Shown here: in pieces, positions 18,215-27,427 of the stretch
Layout: every line of letters begins with the position of its first letter
Numbering within the stretch: position 1 is the first letter of the stretch
NCBI GenBank assembly: GCA_050013075.1
Contig: JBEKFZ010000021.1
Span: 1-52,559 of the forward strand
Direction of reading: 5' to 3'
Source of the DNA: JBEKIK01 sp050013075
GTDB lineage: Bacteria; Planctomycetota; Planctomycetia; Pirellulales; Thermoguttaceae
DNA length: 52,559 nucleotides
Made by a program: the position numbers and the translations under genes
Notes under the pieces: generated by a model
What the model was told of the DNA's origin: nothing
Databases searched by the model: none
Seen by the model: only the letters and a program-made list of their open reading frames with translations

Positions 18215-18589
18215 TTGGTCAAGTGGTATGTTTGGGTGTCATTGCTGGATTGGCCGGCAGTGCTGGTTTCATTAAGCGTGAAGCAACTATTGGTAAAATC
18301 GAACAGCCGGTTATTGGAGAGGCTCACGGTTCGCCAGTGGCCCGGAGTGACAACGTTTCGTTTTTGGCAGGAAGGTCCGGGCTATGACCGGAATTTGACA
18401 AAGGCGTAAACTGTTATTGCAGCCATTGACTATTTGCATAATAATCCGCTGCGGAGAGGATTTGTTAAGCGTGCGGTAGACTGGAAATGGTCGAGTGCCA
18501 GATACCATGTAAATGATCCGCTCCGACAATATCCCGGATTGCCAATCATTTACAGCCTGCCCGCCCAGTGGCTGGATGAACCCGGTTAA
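18215..18589 (+). pseudogene. REP-associated-type (Y1) transposase remnant with in-frame stop
   Basis: The frame encodes the C-terminal part of a Y1/RAYT-like transposase: '...TFRFWQEGPGYDRNL', then a TAA at 18407-18409. It continues in the same frame with AIDYLHNNPLRRGF and DWKWSSARYH, motifs typical of this family, to a stop at 18587-18589. The N-terminal HUH catalytic part is missing. It is therefore both truncated and interrupted. It lies between the RlmM-like gene and the radical SAM gene, and suggests past mobile-element activity here. Confidence 0.78.
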
Positions 18590-18686
18590 CTTGCCACCCA
18601 AGCCCTGCTGGACAAGCGGGCGCCGACCGCAGATTGGTCATGGCGCCCGTGCGCTGAACCAAAACGGATCCTGGAGGAATTAAGCC

Positions 18687-19913
18687 ATGAAAAAAAGAAT
18701 CTGCCATTGGTTAGACTCAAACCAATGGGGCGCACTTCACATTATATCGAATCGGGTTTACTCATGTGCTCCAAGGTCGGTGCCCTTGCTTGTTGATGAC
18801 GATTTGGATTTCTCCCAAATCACCTTTGATGAACTGCACAATGCTAGAACGAGCTTGTACGAGGGAATCAATGATGGGACGAGAAAGGAATGTGACGGGT
18901 GCAAATACTTGATGGAAAAAGATGAAAGCGATATTTGCGTGGGACCGGTGGAAAACGTAATACTTCATCCGTATACGACATGCAACCTGAGATGCAGTTA
19001 CTGCTATTTCACCGACAAGGAGCTTGGCGCAGCATTCGATCAACACAAAGCGCACATTGTGCCTGTGCTGGAGAACTTTTATAACAGCGGCATCTTGAAG
19101 AAGAACTTTTTTTCTTTATCTCTTGGAGGCGGCGAGCCGGCTTTCGTGCGTGATCTCAAAGAAACATTGGACTTCTTGAGTTCTAAATGGGAGCATTCTT
19201 CATTTGTATTGATTTCTAATTCTTCCATCAAACAAAAAGTCCCCTATGTCATTGAAAGTCTGAATAGCACGCCCAATGTGACCAAGACTTTGATTACGTC
19301 CATCGACTGTGGAACTCGCGAAACCTACAAGCGGATGCGAGGAAGAGATCTATTCATTGATTCCGTTGAGAATATTCAGACATATGCCACCAGCGGTGTT
19401 TTTGCCGACATTACTTTGAAATATATTTTATTGGAGGATGGGACCAATGATTCACCGGACGACGTATTTGGATTTGCTAGGTTTGTAAAAGATATTGCCG
19501 AAAAGAATCCCCACACAACAAGCGTCGTTATTGACGCGGACGTAAAAGTGACGAAGTCGGCGTCAGACACGTATTTTAAGACTTCCATCGATCCCGACAA
19601 TGTCGATGTATTTACCTACAAGCCCATCACTGATGACATGCTGGTCGCAGCCGGAAAATTGTATTATGCGATCCATACCCTCCTGGGCGTCGAAGTCAAG
19701 TTTGCCGGTGGCAGGCTTTCGGATCGCTCAGATGTCGGGACAAGGGACGTCGGTAGAATTAAAGAGTATGCCGAACAGTACCATTCCAGCAGGAAACCGG
19801 CGAAGGAAAGACATTTTCTAAAAGCGATCAAGCCAGTTCCCGGACTAAAAACAATCTTCCTGCGAAAACTCAAATCCCTGGTCAAGAGACTGATCCGCAG
19901 GAAATCGCCATAG
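18687..19913 (+). CDS. Radical SAM protein of unknown function
   Basis: A 408-residue protein with the radical SAM CX3CX2C motif (Cys99, Cys103, Cys106 in TTCNLRCSYCYF), the GGE motif (SLGGGEPAF) and a preceding CxxC (ECDGC, about residues 69-72). The C-terminal 50 residues are very basic. No SPASM-type C-terminal cysteine cluster is visible, and no peptide substrate gene is obvious nearby. A good GGAGGA site precedes the ATG. Base composition is visibly more AT-rich than the neighbours and a dead transposase lies just upstream, so recent transfer is likely. A role in modifying a small molecule, polysaccharide precursor or peptide cannot be decided. Confidence 0.85.
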   Translation: MKKRICHWLDSNQWGALHIISNRVYSCAPRSVPLLVDDDLDFSQITFDELHNARTSLYEGINDGTRKECDGCKYLMEKDESDICVGPVENVILHPYTTCNLRCSYCYFTDKELGAAFDQHKAHIVPVLENFYNSGILKKNFFSLSLGGGEPAFVRDLKETLDFLSSKWEHSSFVLISNSSIKQKVPYVIESLNSTPNVTKTLITSIDCGTRETYKRMRGRDLFIDSVENIQTYATSGVFADITLKYILLEDGTNDSPDDVFGFARFVKDIAEKNPHTTSVVIDADVKVTKSASDTYFKTSIDPDNVDVFTYKPITDDMLVAAGKLYYAIHTLLGVEVKFAGGRLSDRSDVGTRDVGRIKEYAEQYHSSRKPAKERHFLKAIKPVPGLKTIFLRKLKSLVKRLIRRKSP

Positions 19914-20027
19914 CCGGCGGCCGTTTATTGACGTTCAGGAGATTCCTGCAATGGCGTTCTGGCGTTCTTTCGGAAAGCTGACATCCCGTTGACTATTGAC
20001 GGTCAAAAAAGTATGCAACAATCCGGC

Positions 20028-22394
20028 TTATTCTGGATTCGGCGACGGTGGCGGAGGAGGATTCAATGCCGGGCCGGCTTGGGCGGGCAAGAGGGTGATT
20101 TTAATGGGGTTGGTTGCCGCGCCGTCGCCGCGAACCACGATCACCTCGGCCGGCGTTGATTCGCTTATTTCCACCTGGGGCACGCTGAATCGCACGCCCA
20201 AATCATACCATCCCAGCACCTCGGCCTGCAACTCCCGGCCGCCAACGTTGACTAGCATCTGCCCCGGCTGAGGTCCAAGGCCCTCGCCGGCCAAGATAAT
20301 TTCGCCGCCCGCGGCCGGGCTGGTAGGATCGACCTCGAAGGCGGCCGGATCGATGGCCAGCACCTCGTCGCGTTGAATTGCAGCCCCGTTATTCACCGGA
20401 TTCATATCATCGATCTCACGATTGGCATCGACCATGACGTGCAGCACTTGGAATGGCGCGGCTTTTCCCTCGGCGTCGTGCCACATAGTTGCCGCTTCCA
20501 TCGGCAGCCGAATATCCACGCTCTGCGTGTCGCCGGCTTCGATCGCCTTGACTCGCACGCCGCTACGGGGCAAATCGGCGGTCAATTTGTCGTCGTTGCC
20601 CGCAAAAAGCATTACGTTAAAGGGCATTTCGACGGGCTGATTGCCGTTGTTGCGGAACCAAACGCGATACCGAGGACCGAGTTTCTCCTCCGGATGCCCT
20701 GGATCGACAAACCGCACGGCCAGCAATTGCAGGTCGTTTTGCCCTACGTCAAAAACGGGTTTTTGCACGTCGACCCATGTTCCGCATTGCACCTCGGGCA
20801 GTGACACCCATACCGGCGTTTGCCAATAGGCCCAATCATAGTATGGATCGTAAATCACCGGCCTCGACCAGATCGGCCGCGGATCCCAAATCGGGTGGCA
20901 ATGATAATGCCACGACCACGCCACCCAAGGATTCCAGGACGGGTACCAACATGGACCGGCAAAGAAAGTCGGGCCGAAGTATACGAACTTGAAGCAGTTT
21001 TTGGCGTAAGCCGGACCGATCAGGCCGTGATAGAAATGCGGCCGATCCGCGTAATAGTCAGTAACACTGTTTAGTTTTACAACGTTATTCAAGTGATGGA
21101 TGTCGCTGGCATGGAGGTCCTTGACATGAACAACTCCGGTCGCGTGCTTTTGCAATTCCAGACGCCGGGCCACGTCGCCTTGCGGCATCATCTTGAACTG
21201 ATCGGACAACTTCAGCTTTTGGGCGATATCGCCTTTTGTAACATTTTCCAACTCGCCCGACTTGAGCCGGTCTGGAAAACGCGACTTAAGCATGTCATCG
21301 CGGGAGATCTTCGCATTGCCGGTATTCGGCTGCATAAGCGGCAATTGTTTTGTGGTCAGGCCCGGTCCGATTCCGCCCTTAGGGCCTTTTAAAGGCGATG
21401 TGTCCAGTGTCTTTCCCAAATTCAAATCGGCCGGCCCGCGTTTTCCGCCTCGATCGTCCGCGCCCAATCGCTTTTTTACATCATCAAGCAATTTGACATT
21501 CGCAGGATTCGTCGGCGAAACCGGCGTAATAGTCCCGGTTGCGGGGTTGATTTTAGAGGTGTTTTTATCGAACTTATCAATTGCGCCTCCAGGTAATTTT
21601 CCTTTTTCAAGCTTATCGCCGGTGCCGCCGGGCAATTTTCCTTTATCAAGCTTATCGCCTGTGCCGCCGGGCAATTTTCCTTTATCCAATCCTTGATCGA
21701 TCAGACGGGTGTTTATATCGGATATTGAAGGGCGAGTGCCTGACCGTGAATACTGCGGTTGATTCGCGTCTTTGCCCGAACCCGTGGACCCGGTGCCCCC
21801 GGTACGGATATTCTGATTCGTTTGTCCAGTGTTCGCCGGAGTGTTGCCTTGTGTTTTTCCCTGGACTTTTTGACTATTATCCTGGCGGCCGGAACGCTGG
21901 TCGGAATTGTCCGACGACCGATCAGATGAGCGATCGGTTGATTTGGGGGTGTCGGCGGCGATTTCAAATTTAGGAACTTCAAACTTGCGATTTGCCGGTG
22001 TAATTATCGACCTGGATTGAGTAAAAGAAGATGGTTGCGAATCGCTTCGGAATTGGATCGTCCCCCGGCTGTTACTTGGAGTAGATAGAGGGGTATTAAT
22101 ATGCTGAGGCGATGCAAATGAACGGGATGGAGGCGAACTAGGCTGGTTTGTTATATCACGATTTGAAGACCTTACTGGTTGAACTGGCTGTACGTTTTGC
22201 GGCGCCGACCTGTTGGCATTATTAGTAACACGTCTCCGGGCGGCATCGTCATCGGTCCCTGAATTTGGCGATCCCGCCGTTGCCGGCCATGACCAGAGTG
22301 TTGCCAGTATGATGATTATCAGCTTAGGAATCGATTTATACTGAAATTTCTTCTGCGACAGTTTTTTTAAATCAGAATGTGATAAGCAGTTCAT
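20028..22394 (-). CDS. Large secreted protein with CARDB-like and IPT/TIG-like C-terminal domains
   Basis: A 788-residue protein with a signal peptide (about residues 20-42) and a long disordered Ser/Asn/Pro/Gly-rich region (about 45-330). That region includes tandem copies of the 13-residue unit DKGKLPGGTGDKL (about 230-270). A Trp/Tyr/Pro-rich segment follows (about 455-540), then a CARDB-like beta-sandwich (about 550-690) and an IPT/TIG-like domain (about 700-780, 'GGEIILAGEGLGPQPGQMLVNVGG'). It is probably an exported cell-surface protein. A GGGGAG site lies before the ATG. Function unknown. Confidence 0.7.
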   Translation of the reverse strand: MNCLSHSDLKKLSQKKFQYKSIPKLIIIILATLWSWPATAGSPNSGTDDDAARRRVTNNANRSAPQNVQPVQPVRSSNRDITNQPSSPPSRSFASPQHINTPLSTPSNSRGTIQFRSDSQPSSFTQSRSIITPANRKFEVPKFEIAADTPKSTDRSSDRSSDNSDQRSGRQDNSQKVQGKTQGNTPANTGQTNQNIRTGGTGSTGSGKDANQPQYSRSGTRPSISDINTRLIDQGLDKGKLPGGTGDKLDKGKLPGGTGDKLEKGKLPGGAIDKFDKNTSKINPATGTITPVSPTNPANVKLLDDVKKRLGADDRGGKRGPADLNLGKTLDTSPLKGPKGGIGPGLTTKQLPLMQPNTGNAKISRDDMLKSRFPDRLKSGELENVTKGDIAQKLKLSDQFKMMPQGDVARRLELQKHATGVVHVKDLHASDIHHLNNVVKLNSVTDYYADRPHFYHGLIGPAYAKNCFKFVYFGPTFFAGPCWYPSWNPWVAWSWHYHCHPIWDPRPIWSRPVIYDPYYDWAYWQTPVWVSLPEVQCGTWVDVQKPVFDVGQNDLQLLAVRFVDPGHPEEKLGPRYRVWFRNNGNQPVEMPFNVMLFAGNDDKLTADLPRSGVRVKAIEAGDTQSVDIRLPMEAATMWHDAEGKAAPFQVLHVMVDANREIDDMNPVNNGAAIQRDEVLAIDPAAFEVDPTSPAAGGEIILAGEGLGPQPGQMLVNVGGRELQAEVLGWYDLGVRFSVPQVEISESTPAEVIVVRGDGAATNPIKITLLPAQAGPALNPPPPPSPNPE

Positions 22395-22871
22395 GGCATA
22401 TCTCCCCGAACAAATATGGCGTTTTATTATCCCTATGAGATTAATTGAGCGAACCTGATACCATTTATATCTGTCGGCGAACTCGCAAGTATATTACTTA
22501 ATGTAACTTATTTTCGCAAAAAGAGTTATCGTAGTTGTGTGTCATCTTTTCAATAGCATTATTTATACTTGGCTTAGCGAATTAGTGTAGTCACAATGAT
22601 GTCGCCTTGATTATAATGATGACATTTGTGGGAATTCTTTTTAAAGCAAATTTGATAAGTATTTTGGAGGCCCTTGTTTAGGCCGTCCTACCAGAATGGT
22701 TTTATTATCCAACCAGTTCTCGGCTTTGCATTACACTTGAGACTCCCTATACTGTAATGTTTTAAGGCTATGATAGTTATATATACCTGTTCTAGCAAAT
22801 GTTCTTTGCTATTCTTGCATTGAATTAACTGTGATACGGCAATATGCCGCATAAGGAGTAACCGAACTAGC
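22395..22871. other. Divergent intergenic region, AT-rich
   Basis: A 477-nt stretch between divergently transcribed genes that must contain both promoters. It is AT-rich. I see no convincing gene, RNA element or repeat; short ORFs here lack homology that I recognise. Confidence 0.5.
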
Positions 22872-23888
22872 ATGTCGGATTCGAAGCAATCGGACCATTG
22901 GGATTTATTGGCATCGGTTTTGGGAGCGGAACCTCAAAAAAAGGAGCCTGGCGAACCCGTGCCTCAGGCTGTGGAGAAAACGCCTGAAGTTACGGAAGAT
23001 ATTATAAAAAAAGATGCCGATCCTCAGGCTTCTGTCGCCGAACCTCTCAGTGAGCCGGATTCGACTCCTCAGGCCCATCCCCTTTCCAGTTGGGATGCCC
23101 TTGCCATGGAATTGGGCATTGAAGTGAAACCGGAGCCTCCCCCGCCCCCCGCATCGATACAATCGTCCGTGCCCAGGCAGGTGGAAAAAAAGGCCGCCTT
23201 CCCGGCCGAACAACCGCGGGAACTCGCCAGGCCGTCGGCCGCGGAGTTCGGTAAAAATATCGAGCCTTTTGGGACTTCGGAGACGTTATCGGCCGAAGAG
23301 CCCGCGGAACAAAGCGAGAAAATATCACGTCACCGGCGCCGGCGGCACCGCAAGGGCAAGGATAAAGACCGACCCGGCGAAAAAATGAAAAAGCACTCCT
23401 TGGATTCGGCAGCAGAAGCGCCGGTACGGGATGATATAACGCTCTGCAAAGTTTCTATCGAAACGTCTGACAAGGCGGACATAGAGGCAGAGGATTATCC
23501 TGAGGAATATTCAAAGGAGGGCGAAACCGGAAAACAACACATAAAACATCGCCGCTCCCGCCGCGGATCGCGCAAACGGAAGAAAAAAGGATCAGAGCCC
23601 ATCCGGGAAAAAATGGTCGATGTGAAAGAAGCCGCTTCCGCCGGGCACGACGAGCCGGTCGCTTCAACTGAAATATCCCAGTCTTCAGGCGAAGAGGACG
23701 AGATGGTTGATGAAGAACACGAAGATCGCGGCCAACGGGGCGCCAAATCGGGTTTCCGCGTCATCCCCACCTGGGAAGAAGCCGTGGGATTCATCGTCGC
23801 CAAAAATATGGAATCACGACCCAGGCGACAAGGTAAAGGGCCGCCCCATTCAAGGTCCGCCGAATCGCACAAAAGGCGAAGAAAATAA
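22872..23888 (+). CDS. Charged low-complexity protein of unknown function
   Basis: A 338-residue, mostly disordered protein. The N-terminus carries a repeated short motif: 'SDHWDLLASVLGAE' at about residues 7-20 recurs as 'LSSWDALAMELGIE' at about 71-84. Acidic and basic blocks follow (KHRRSRRGSRKRKKKG near 225-240), and a final conserved-looking segment 'FRVIPTWEEAVGFIVAKNM' is followed by a basic tail. The WD(L/A)LAxxLG motif may be a docking peptide; the basic blocks suggest RNA or DNA contact. It lies 46 nt before mfd and could be co-transcribed. I do not recognise a named family. Confidence 0.7.
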   Translation: MSDSKQSDHWDLLASVLGAEPQKKEPGEPVPQAVEKTPEVTEDIIKKDADPQASVAEPLSEPDSTPQAHPLSSWDALAMELGIEVKPEPPPPPASIQSSVPRQVEKKAAFPAEQPRELARPSAAEFGKNIEPFGTSETLSAEEPAEQSEKISRHRRRRHRKGKDKDRPGEKMKKHSLDSAAEAPVRDDITLCKVSIETSDKADIEAEDYPEEYSKEGETGKQHIKHRRSRRGSRKRKKKGSEPIREKMVDVKEAASAGHDEPVASTEISQSSGEEDEMVDEEHEDRGQRGAKSGFRVIPTWEEAVGFIVAKNMESRPRRQGKGPPHSRSAESHKRRRK

Positions 23889-23934
23889 ATTTAGTTGATA
23901 AGGCCCGCTATCCCCGGCTCGATACAAACGAACT

Positions 23935-26900
23935 ATGGCCAACGCCGGGACGGCTACCTTCGCGTCGGACCGGTTATTAGACCTGGTCGGACGCCTTAAA
24001 CTGCAACAAGGCTTTGCCGAAGTTGTCGCTAGTTTATTGGCAGGACATGCGGCGACTCTCGACGGAGTCTGGGGGTCGGCCTGCGCGCTGGCCGCGGCCG
24101 CATTGGCCCAATACGCTCCGGCATCGCTGGTTGTGGTTTGCCCTCAGGTCGATAATGTAGACGATCTGGCCGATGATCTGGCCCTTTTTACCCGATTGGC
24201 CCCCGAGCGGTTTCCGGCTTGGGAAAGACTTCCCGACGAGCAGGCGATCGCCGATGAAATTTTCGGCGACCGCGTACGATTGCTAAAGAAGTTTCAATCG
24301 GCCCAGGCCCCGAAATTGGTGCTTTGCAGCATCCAAAGCCTTTTACAGCCCGTACCCGATCGCGATGCACTCGGCCGTCAAACCCGCCTTCTTCGCTTGG
24401 GCGAGCAATCGCGTGTCGAGGATTTGACTCGCTGGCTGGCCGAAAACGGCTTTCACAACACCCCTGCCGTGGAACTGCCCGGCGAGTTTTCGGTCCGTGG
24501 CGGAATTCTGGACATTTTTGCCCCCGATTGGTTCAATCCCGTGCGTATCGAGTTCTTCGGCGATGAGATTGAATCGATCCGCCAATTCGAAGTTTCCAGC
24601 CAGCGGAGCCTGGAAAGGCTCGATTCCCTCGAGGTGACGATTCTCCAGCCGGGCGTGAGGGATCGCGGGCATTTGGCCGATTACCTGCCGGCGCAAAGCT
24701 GGTTCATGCTCGTCGAACCGATGGAACTTAAGCAACAGGCCGAGCAATATCTCGAACGACTGGAGCGGCCTGAACAGTTGCACGACTTTACCACGGTGAT
24801 TCGGGAGATTTTCCGTTTTCCCTCGGTTGCGGCCTCGGCCGTGGCGGCCGGATCCATGGAAACAACCTGCCGGCTGATGATCGAATCGGTCGAGCGATTC
24901 AGCGGCGATATCAACAAAGTCCGCGACGAATTGGACGACGCCGGCGCCGGTCAGGAGGTCTTTATCGTTTGCCAGACCGAGGCCGAAGCCCGCCGGCTGC
25001 AGGAAATCTTCGGCGGCACGCAACTTGCGCGTGGGGGGCATCTGCACTTTTCGCTGGGTTCGCTCGTCAACGGTTTTCGCCTGGTGGGCGACCGCATCGT
25101 GCTTTTAAGCAGCGGTGAGCTTTTCCGCCGCACCGATTTGCGGCGCATCCCCCGCAGGCGCCTGGCAAAGGTCATCGATAGTTTTCTGGAGTTGCGCGAA
25201 GGCGACCTGGTGGTGCACGTAAGCCACGGCATTGCCCGTTATCGCGGTTTGAAGCTTTTGGACAAAAACAGACAAGTCGAAGAGCATCTGGAACTGGAAT
25301 TCGCGGGCCGCACGAAGCTCTATGTGCCAAGTTCAAAAATCGGGCTGGTGCAAAAATACGTGGGCGGGGCCAAAGGCCGTCCTCGACTGGCGAAGTTGGG
25401 CGGGAGGATTTGGGGACGGCAAAAACAGCACGTCGAGCAGGCCGTGACCGACATGGCCGCCGAGATGCTCGACTTGCAGGCCGCCCGCGGTTCCCGACCA
25501 GGCATCGCTTTTCCCGACGACACCGAGTGGCAACACGAGTTCGACGCTTCATTCCTTTATAACGAAACGCCGGATCAGCTCGTCACCATCGAGTCGATCA
25601 AGCAAGACATGTCCCGGCCACGGCCGATGGACCGGCTGCTTTGCGGCGACGTGGGTTACGGAAAAACCGAAGTGGCCATGCGGGCCGCGTTCAAGGCCGT
25701 CGACGCCGGGTATCAGGTGGCCGTGCTTGTGCCCACCACGGTTTTGTGCGAGCAGCATCGACGCACGTTCATCCAGCGGATGGCCGAGTTTCCTTTTGAA
25801 ATCGCGGCGCTTTCGCGTTTTGCCACGCGCGGCGAGCAGGCAAGGATTTTGCAGCGCCTCGAGGCCGGGGCCATAGACATAGTGATCGGCACCCATCGCC
25901 TGGCCCAGAGCGACGTGCGGTTTCACAATCTTGGACTGGTCATTATCGACGAGGAACAGCGATTCGGCGTGGAAGTAAAAGAGCGGCTTAAGGCCCTCAG
26001 GCAACTCGTCGACGTGTTGACGATGACCGCCACGCCCATCCCGCGCACCTTGCACATGGGCTTGCTCGGGCTGCGCGACATCTCTAACTTGGAAACGCCG
26101 CCGGAGGATCGGCTGGCCGTGGAAACCCGAGTATGCCGCTTCGAGCCGGAGTTGATCCGCCATGCCGTGCTCAGGGAACTCAACCGCAACGGGCAGATAT
26201 TCTTCGTGCACAATCGGGTGGAAGACATCGAAATCGTCGCTAAACGCCTGCGCCAAATCGTTCCCGAAGCGTCCCTGGCCATCGCCCACGGTCAGATGCC
26301 CGACGACGAACTTGAACGGGTAATGCTCGATTTTGTCAACCAGCGTTACGACGTGCTTTTGGCCACGACGATCATCGAAAGCGGCCTGGATATACCCAAC
26401 GCCAACACGATTTTCATCGACGAAGCCGATCGCTACGGTCTGGCCGATTTGCACCAGCTTCGCGGGCGCGTTGGCCGTTACAAGCACCGCGCTTATGGAT
26501 ACATGCTTATCGATCCAAACAAAAACCTCTCGCCCAGCGCGGTCAAACGACTGCGGGCAATCGAGGAATTCAGCAACATGGGCGCGGGGTTCGCCATTGC
26601 CATGCGCGATCTGGAAATCCGCGGGGCGGGCAATATCCTCGGCACCGAACAAAGCGGCCATATCGCCGTGGTGGGCTACGAACTTTACTGCTCGCTGTTG
26701 GAAGAGGCGGTTGCGAAGTTAAAACATTTGCCGCCCAAGAGCGTCGTGGAAGTGGACGTCGATCTGCCCGGCCAGGGTTACATTCCCCGTCCTTACGTTC
26801 CGGACATGCGGTTGAAGATCGACCTGTACCGGCGTTTGGCCCGAGTTTCCAGCCGCTCGGAGTTGGCCGATTTCATCTCGGAGCTGACCGATCGTTTTGG

Positions 26901-27168
26901 ATCGCCTCCGCCGCCGATGGAACATTTGCTGTCATTGGCCGAAATCCGCTTGGACGCCCATCATTGGCAAATTGATTCCATCCACCTGGAAGAACCGTAC
27001 ATGGTTTTCACATATACTTCGGCCCGGATGATACAACTATTGGCAGCCGCCAATGGGGGGAAGCTTCGGATAGTGGATGACCGAAGTGCGTATCTTCCTT
27101 TGGATCAAGCACTTAGGGAGCCGGCAGCGATCCACGCAATTGTAAAATCGCTGTTGCAATGGCAGTAA
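23935..27168 (+). CDS. mfd: Transcription-repair coupling factor Mfd
   Basis: A 1077-residue DNA translocase that releases stalled RNA polymerase and recruits UvrA. The order is complete: UvrB-homology domains 1-2 ('NTPAVELPGEFSVRGGILDIF', about residues 175-195), and the RNA-polymerase-interacting CarD-like domain near 410-480 ('EGDLVVHVSHGIARYRGL'). The SF2 helicase motor has Walker A (GDVGYGKTEVA, about 568-578) and a DEEQ box in 'VIIDEEQRFGVEVKE'. Motifs IV-VI include 'TTIIESGLDIPNANT' and 'QLRGRVGR', and a C-terminal TRCF domain ends the protein. Slightly shorter than the E. coli protein (1148 residues) but domain-complete. Confidence 0.97.
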   Translation: MANAGTATFASDRLLDLVGRLKLQQGFAEVVASLLAGHAATLDGVWGSACALAAAALAQYAPASLVVVCPQVDNVDDLADDLALFTRLAPERFPAWERLPDEQAIADEIFGDRVRLLKKFQSAQAPKLVLCSIQSLLQPVPDRDALGRQTRLLRLGEQSRVEDLTRWLAENGFHNTPAVELPGEFSVRGGILDIFAPDWFNPVRIEFFGDEIESIRQFEVSSQRSLERLDSLEVTILQPGVRDRGHLADYLPAQSWFMLVEPMELKQQAEQYLERLERPEQLHDFTTVIREIFRFPSVAASAVAAGSMETTCRLMIESVERFSGDINKVRDELDDAGAGQEVFIVCQTEAEARRLQEIFGGTQLARGGHLHFSLGSLVNGFRLVGDRIVLLSSGELFRRTDLRRIPRRRLAKVIDSFLELREGDLVVHVSHGIARYRGLKLLDKNRQVEEHLELEFAGRTKLYVPSSKIGLVQKYVGGAKGRPRLAKLGGRIWGRQKQHVEQAVTDMAAEMLDLQAARGSRPGIAFPDDTEWQHEFDASFLYNETPDQLVTIESIKQDMSRPRPMDRLLCGDVGYGKTEVAMRAAFKAVDAGYQVAVLVPTTVLCEQHRRTFIQRMAEFPFEIAALSRFATRGEQARILQRLEAGAIDIVIGTHRLAQSDVRFHNLGLVIIDEEQRFGVEVKERLKALRQLVDVLTMTATPIPRTLHMGLLGLRDISNLETPPEDRLAVETRVCRFEPELIRHAVLRELNRNGQIFFVHNRVEDIEIVAKRLRQIVPEASLAIAHGQMPDDELERVMLDFVNQRYDVLLATTIIESGLDIPNANTIFIDEADRYGLADLHQLRGRVGRYKHRAYGYMLIDPNKNLSPSAVKRLRAIEEFSNMGAGFAIAMRDLEIRGAGNILGTEQSGHIAVVGYELYCSLLEEAVAKLKHLPPKSVVEVDVDLPGQGYIPRPYVPDMRLKIDLYRRLARVSSRSELADFISELTDRFGSPPPPMEHLLSLAEIRLDAHHWQIDSIHLEEPYMVFTYTSARMIQLLAAANGGKLRIVDDRSAYLPLDQALREPAAIHAIVKSLLQWQ

Positions 27169-27215
27169 GTTTGACGATATACTCCCCGCGCGTTTTTGGG
27201 TATTAGCTCTTTTAG

Positions 27216-27345
27216 CCCGGATTATTCATGGTATGGGTTTTCTGAGATAGGGCGTAAAACACTAGCCCGAAGCGCAAGCAAGGGTAAACCATTTGCAGCC
27301 ACTCGCTTGCGCGTCGGGCTAGTGTGAATTTATGAATAATCTGGG
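27216..27345. repeat. MITE-like element with CCCRGATTATTCAT terminal inverted repeats
   Basis: The ends CCCGGATTATTCAT (27216-27229) and ATGAATAATCTGGG (27332-27345) are inverted with one mismatch. An inner inverted pair ACACTAGCCCGAAGCGCAAGC / GCTTGCGCGTCGGGCTAGTGT (lengths 21) extends the cruciform. There is no coding capacity. It is followed at 27354-27376 and 27386-27410 by two 'GTAGGGTGCGTGAAACGCACC'-type hairpins of another repeat family, also found at 42654-42677. Confidence 0.8.
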
Positions 27346-27353
27346 TAAGACAA

Positions 27354-27410
27354 TAGGGTGCATTTAATGCACCCTACATTAGGCGGTAGGGTGCGTGAAA
27401 CGCACCGTAC
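27354..27410. repeat. Two tandem TAGGGTGC hairpin repeats
   Basis: TAGGGTGCATTTAATGCACCC and GTAGGGTGCGTGAAACGCACC are adjacent imperfect palindromes. The second matches a third copy at 42654-42677 downstream of the selenoprotein-like gene at 42863-44704. They lie 18 nt before the GTG start of the PpiC gene. Confidence 0.75.
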
Positions 27411-27427
27411 ATTAGACGAGGAATTCC

